Shown: positions 60,795 through 64,000 of the stretch, piece after piece
Position numbering within the stretch: position 1 is the first letter of the stretch
Layout of the letters: each line of letters begins with the position of its first letter
NCBI GenBank assembly: GCA_944389505.1
Contig: CALXMP010000005.1
Coordinates: 1-64,000, forward strand
Direction of reading: 5' to 3'
DNA length: 64,000 nucleotides
From: an uncultured Spirochaetaceae bacterium
GTDB lineage: Bacteria > Spirochaetota > Spirochaetia > Sphaerochaetales > Sphaerochaetaceae
Position numbers and translations under genes: made by a program
Notes under the pieces: model-generated
What the model was told of the DNA's origin: nothing
Seen by the model: the letters and a program-made list of their open reading frames with translations, nothing else
The model's database searches: none

Positions 60795-60815
60795 GATGTT
60801 TCTCTGATGTCTCTA

Positions 60816-62057
60816 TCAGATAGCTGCGAGCATTGTCGGTACTACAGAGATGAGCACACCTGCTGCAACTGCAGATCCGATAACACCGGATACGTTCGGT
60901 CCCATAGCATGCATGAGGAGGAAGTTCTGTGTATCTGCCTCCTGTCCAACCTTGCTGGATACACGTGCTGCCATAGGTACAGCCGATACACCTGCCGATC
61001 CAATGAGAGGATTGACTGGGTGCTTCGGGTCGAGCTTGTTCATAAGCTTTCCGAGGAGAACTCCGCCTGCTGTTCCTACACCGAATGCAACCATTCCGAG
61101 AACAAGGATTCCAAGTGTCTCGATGTTGAGGAACTTGTCAGCAGCCATCTTCGATCCGACAGAGAGTCCGAGGAAGATCGTTACTGTGTTCATGAGAGCA
61201 TTCTGCATCGTATCAGAGAGTCTCTTGATGACTCCGCACTCTGTTGCCAGGTTGCCGAACATGAGAGCTCCGATAAGAGGACAGGCAGAGGGGAGGAGGA
61301 TAGCACAGACTGTGATAACCATGATCGGGAAGATGATCTTCTCAAGCTTGGAGACCGGTCTGAGCTGCTGCATCCTGATCTTTCTTTCCTTCTCTGTTGT
61401 GAGAGCCTTCATGATAGGTGGCTGGATGATAGGAACAAGAGCCATGTATGAGTATGCTGCGACTGCGATTGAGCCAAGATACTCAGGGGCAAGACGGCTT
61501 GTTACGTAGATAGCGGTAGGACCATCAGCGCCTCCGATGATTCCGATGGAAGCTGCAACGTTGAGGTTGAAGTTGATTCCAGGAATGAAGGAGAGGAGCA
61601 GAGCTCCGATGAGAGCTGTGAAGATTCCGAGCTGTGCTGCTGCGCCGAGGAGAAGTGTCTTCGGGTTAGCGATAAGCGGTCCGAAATCTGTCATAGCACC
61701 TACGCCCATGAAGATAAGCACAGGGAAGAGGCCTGATTCGATACCAGCATCATAGAGAATCTTTATGAAGCCTGCATCTCCCGAGGTCGGATCCACAGAT
61801 GCGATGAAAGCTGAAGGAATATTGGAGAGAATGCATCCCATAGCGATAGGAATGAGAAGCAGAGGCTCGAATCCCTTCTTAATTGCAAGATAGAGGAGGA
61901 GGAATCCTACAAGGATCATGATAGCGCAGCCAGGTCCTACAGCACCTGCTGCAGCTGCTCCCTCTCCCCACATTTCCTTGGTAGCATCTGGGAACAGGAA
62001 CCCGAAGATTCCTGTTGATGTCCAGAGCTGCATAAGTCCGGTTAAGATTGCGTCCAT
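60816..62057 (-). CDS. oadB: Sodium-pumping decarboxylase, beta subunit
   Basis: A 413-residue membrane protein of the OadB/MmdB/GcdB family, which decarboxylates carboxybiotin and exports sodium. It has about nine to eleven helices. The conserved [25 protein letters not shown]-type re-entrant segment ([14 protein letters not shown]), [16 protein letters not shown] and [13 protein letters not shown] are all present, including the sodium-site Asp of MTDFGP and the GGADGPT loop. AAAGGAG at 62067 precedes the ATG. It directly follows the alpha-subunit gene. The substrate (oxaloacetate, methylmalonyl-CoA or glutaconyl-CoA) is decided by alpha. Confidence 0.94.
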   Translation of the reverse strand: MDAILTGLMQLWTSTGIFGFLFPDATKEMWGEGAAAAGAVGPGCAIMILVGFLLLYLAIKKGFEPLLLIPIAMGCILSNIPSAFIASVDPTSGDAGFIKILYDAGIESGLFPVLIFMGVGAMTDFGPLIANPKTLLLGAAAQLGIFTALIGALLLSFIPGINFNLNVAASIGIIGGADGPTAIYVTSRLAPEYLGSIAVAAYSYMALVPIIQPPIMKALTTEKERKIRMQQLRPVSKLEKIIFPIMVITVCAILLPSACPLIGALMFGNLATECGVIKRLSDTMQNALMNTVTIFLGLSVGSKMAADKFLNIETLGILVLGMVAFGVGTAGGVLLGKLMNKLDPKHPVNPLIGSAGVSAVPMAARVSSKVGQEADTQNFLLMHAMGPNVSGVIGSAVAAGVLISVVPTMLAAI

Positions 62058-62073
62058 CTGGTTTAATTCTCCT

Positions 62074-64000
62074 TTAGATGATCATCAGCACTGTATCTGC
62101 AGAAAGCTGATCACCCTGGTTTACGAGAATCTGCTTTACCACACCATCGCATGGAGCATAGATCTCGTTCTCCATCTTCATAGCCTCCATGACCATGAGG
62201 ACCTGATCCTTCTTTACTGCATCGCCGACCTTGACATTGAAGCGGAGCGCGAGGCCCGGCATCGGTGCCTTGATCTCTGTGCCTGCGCCTGCTGCTGCCT
62301 GTACCGGAGCTGGCTGAGGAGCTGGAGCTGCCTGAACAGGAGCTGCCTGCTGGACAGGAGCTGGCTGAGGAGCTGGAGCTGCAACTGCAACACCGCCGAT
62401 TGTCATAAGGACTTCACCAGACTGAAGCTGCTGACCCTGTGAGACTGGGATGGATGAGACAACGCCATCACATGGAGCGTAGATCTCGTTCTCCATCTTC
62501 ATAGCCTCCATGACCATCACAACCTGATCTTTCTTTACTGTATCGCCGACCTTAGCGTTGATACGGAGCACGAGGCCCGGCATTGGTGCCTTGATCTCCT
62601 CGGATCCTGTTACAGCAACCTGAGGCTGAGCCACAGGAGCTGCCTGTGCAGGAGCTGCCTGCTGGACAGGTGCTGGCTGAGGAGCTGGAGCTGCGACTGC
62701 AACACCGCCGATTGTCATAAGGACTTCACCGGACTGGAGCTGCTGACCCTGTGAGACTGGGATGGATGAGATGACACCATCGCATGGAGCGTAGATCTCA
62801 TTCTCCATCTTCATAGCTTCCATAACCATCACAACCTGATCCTTCTTCACTGCATCGCCGACCTTGACGTTGATGCGGAGGACGAGACCCGGCATTGGTG
62901 CCTTGACCTCTTCAGAACCAGTTACGACAACCTGCTGAGGAGCAGCCTGCTGTACAGGTGCTGCCTGCTGTGCTGCAGCGATTCCCTCTGCAATCGAGAG
63001 AGGATAGGAAACGCCATTGACAACAGCTGCATTAGCATCGAGCTTGACGCCGTAAGCCTTTCCGTTGACTGTGACTGTGTACTCGCCATTGGAAGCCTTC
63101 TTTGCAGCTGCCGGAGCCTCTGCCTTCTTCTCCTGGCTCTTGAGTCTGACTCCATTGACCTTTGCCTTGCCTGTGAGATAGAGGATTCCCTTCTCTTTGC
63201 AGGTTGAAGCAATGAAGATATTCTCATCGTTGATTGGGAGGTTTGCCTCCTCAAGCATCTTCTTAGCAGCCTCGATACCCTTGTTCGGGTTCTTGTCGTT
63301 GATATCAACAACCTTCTCAGTTGTAGGCTCGAGCTTGAGCTGAGCTGCAGCTGCCTTTACAACCTCCGGATCCGGAGCGACAGGAGTCTTTCCGAAGTAG
63401 CCGAGGACCATCTTTCCATAGCCTTCTGCTATCTTCTTCCAAGGTCCGAACATAACGTTGTTGAAAGCCTGCTGGAAGTAGAACTGGGAAACAGGTGTAA
63501 CAGATGTGCCGAAGCCACCCTTTGCAACTGTATCGCCCATAGCCTCGACAATCTGAGGATACTTGTCCATGAGACCGTTGTCCCTGAGCATCTGGGTATT
63601 TGCTGTGAGAGCTCCGCCCGGAAGAGGGAAGAATGGGATCTCAGGATTGACTGACTTTGCCTCTGGTGGGAGGAAGTAGTCTGCCATGCACTCCTCGAAT
63701 ACCTTCTCAGCATCTCTTACCTTGTTGATATCGACATCGAGTGTGTAGTCAGTGCCTCTGAATGCATGCCACATCGTAAGAACGTCTGGCTGGCATGTTC
63801 CGCCGGAAACCGGAGACATTGAGAGGTCGATTGAGTTTGCACCTGCGTCGAGCGCTGCCATGTACTGTGCAACGGAAACACCAGCTGTCTCGTGTGAATG
63901 GAATACGATCTTCACATTTGGTCCGAGGAGCTTTCTTGCTCTCTTGACTGTCTCGAATACATTGTGTGGTGTTGATGTTCCTGATGCATCCTTGAAACAT
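62074..64000 (-). CDS. oadA: Biotin-dependent decarboxylase, alpha subunit with three biotinyl domains (5' end outside window)
   Basis: At least 641 residues; the gene runs past base 64000. The visible N-terminal part is the carboxyltransferase TIM barrel ([20 protein letters not shown], then [20 protein letters not shown] with zinc-site residues). A PYC_OADA-like domain and a Pro/Ala-rich linker follow. Three biotinyl domains then occur in tandem, each with EAMKME: their biotin lysine codons are at 62809-62811, 62497-62499 and 62176-62178. Usual alpha subunits have one. KDASGT differs from the KDMAG of classical OadA, so oxaloacetate specificity is not certain. No gamma subunit is seen in the window. 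Confidence 0.92.
   Translation of the reverse strand, partial: CFKDASGTSTPHNVFETVKRARKLLGPNVKIVFHSHETAGVSVAQYMAALDAGANSIDLSMSPVSGGTCQPDVLTMWHAFRGTDYTLDVDINKVRDAEKVFEECMADYFLPPEAKSVNPEIPFFPLPGGALTANTQMLRDNGLMDKYPQIVEAMGDTVAKGGFGTSVTPVSQFYFQQAFNNVMFGPWKKIAEGYGKMVLGYFGKTPVAPDPEVVKAAAAQLKLEPTTEKVVDINDKNPNKGIEAAKKMLEEANLPINDENIFIASTCKEKGILYLTGKAKVNGVRLKSQEKKAEAPAAAKKASNGEYTVTVNGKAYGVKLDANAAVVNGVSYPLSIAEGIAAAQQAAPVQQAAPQQVVVTGSEEVKAPMPGLVLRINVKVGDAVKKDQVVMVMEAMKMENEIYAPCDGVISSIPVSQGQQLQSGEVLMTIGGVAVAAPAPQPAPVQQAAPAQAAPVAQPQVAVTGSEEIKAPMPGLVLRINAKVGDTVKKDQVVMVMEAMKMENEIYAPCDGVVSSIPVSQGQQLQSGEVLMTIGGVAVAAPAPQPAPVQQAAPVQAAPAPQPAPVQAAAGAGTEIKAPMPGLALRFNVKVGDAVKKDQVLMVMEAMKMENEIYAPCDGVVKQILVNQGDQLSADTVLMII
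62083..62920 (-). repeat. Tandem repeat encoding three biotinyl domains
   Basis: Near-identical DNA blocks recur at 312- and 321-bp intervals within the alpha-subunit gene (for example the AACACCGCCGATTGTCATAA block at 62389 and 62701). The first two domains and their Pro/Ala linkers are closer to each other than either is to the last. Recent duplication or gene conversion is likely. Confidence 0.9.

Noticed and set aside
60765-62442. Long plus-strand frames opposite oadB and oadA
   Set aside because: They are antisense to strongly conserved genes, lack ribosome sites and owe their length to the codon bias and repeats of the real genes.
1-64000. CRISPR array, tRNA gene, insertion sequence or prophage
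   Set aside because: No spaced repeat array, cloverleaf with CCA-end features, transposase or phage structural gene was seen on either strand.

Overview
This window most likely comes from a host-associated, fermentative spirochaete close to Sphaerochaetaceae. The reasons are a diderm-type set of periplasmic binding-protein transporters whose signal peptides end in Phe-Ala-Gly-Gly or similar rather than a lipobox cysteine, many glycan, polyol and sugar-acid genes, a sodium-pump decarboxylase, and moderate GC content. The lineage is an inference; no taxonomic marker longer than a 5S rRNA tail is present.

Layout. Bases 1-72 are the 3' end of a 5S rRNA gene and its terminator, so an rRNA operon lies just upstream. 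Bases 116-5158 hold a PfkB kinase, a low-molecular-weight phosphatase, an unknown exported protein, KduI and the methionine ABC transporter genes metN and metI. metQ (5485-6288) is separated from metI by a terminator and is preceded by a short methionine-rich leader ORF. A solitary AAA ATPase gene (6425-7687) is bracketed by two 47-bp copies of a palindromic repeat. A GH38 alpha-mannosidase follows.

Bases 11089-22619 form the most interesting metabolic block: a FadR-type GntR regulator, an HpcH/HpaI aldolase, an APH-fold kinase, an enolase paralogue with altered active-site residues, a UroD/MtaA-like protein, a CdaR/PucR-type regulator on the opposite strand, a complete tripartite tricarboxylate transporter (TctCBA), a second HpcH/HpaI aldolase and a 2-hydroxyacid dehydrogenase. 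An exact 15-bp element upstream of the first aldolase recurs in inverse orientation upstream of tctC, which ties the two halves together. It looks like an undescribed carboxylate or sugar-acid catabolic pathway.

Bases 22680-26831 hold a class II Fic protein, RmuC and a second AAA ATPase with a C-terminal nuclease-like domain; the Fic and ATPase genes have prominent palindromes upstream. A two-component system (27340-29155) sits directly upstream of a sugar ABC transporter operon that also encodes a TIM-barrel isomerase, an MgtC-like membrane protein and a HAD phosphatase (29248-34519). A LacI-type regulator with a near-perfect operator heads a polyol operon (34753-43878): FAD oxidoreductase, ABC transporter, fructokinase-like PfkB, mannitol dehydrogenase-family enzyme and a GC-rich zinc alcohol dehydrogenase.

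The last third holds argF under two apparent ARG boxes, an IlvD/Edd dehydratase, an AlkZ-related protein, a MATE transporter and a NUP-family protein. A DeoR-regulated operon follows, with class II aldolase, PfkB kinase and an AfuABC/FbpABC-like transporter. Then come a BrnT/BrnA toxin-antitoxin pair, a GNAT acetyltransferase, a FUSC membrane protein, an orphan RelB/DinJ antitoxin, and the beta and (partial) alpha subunits of a sodium-pumping biotin-dependent decarboxylase. The alpha subunit carries three tandem biotinyl domains. Metabolic operons use strong AAGGAGG-type ribosome sites, while at least six accessory or regulatory genes lack one and instead have a -10-like hexamer 6 nt before the start codon, as expected for leaderless mRNAs. 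No tRNA, insertion sequence, CRISPR array or prophage was seen.
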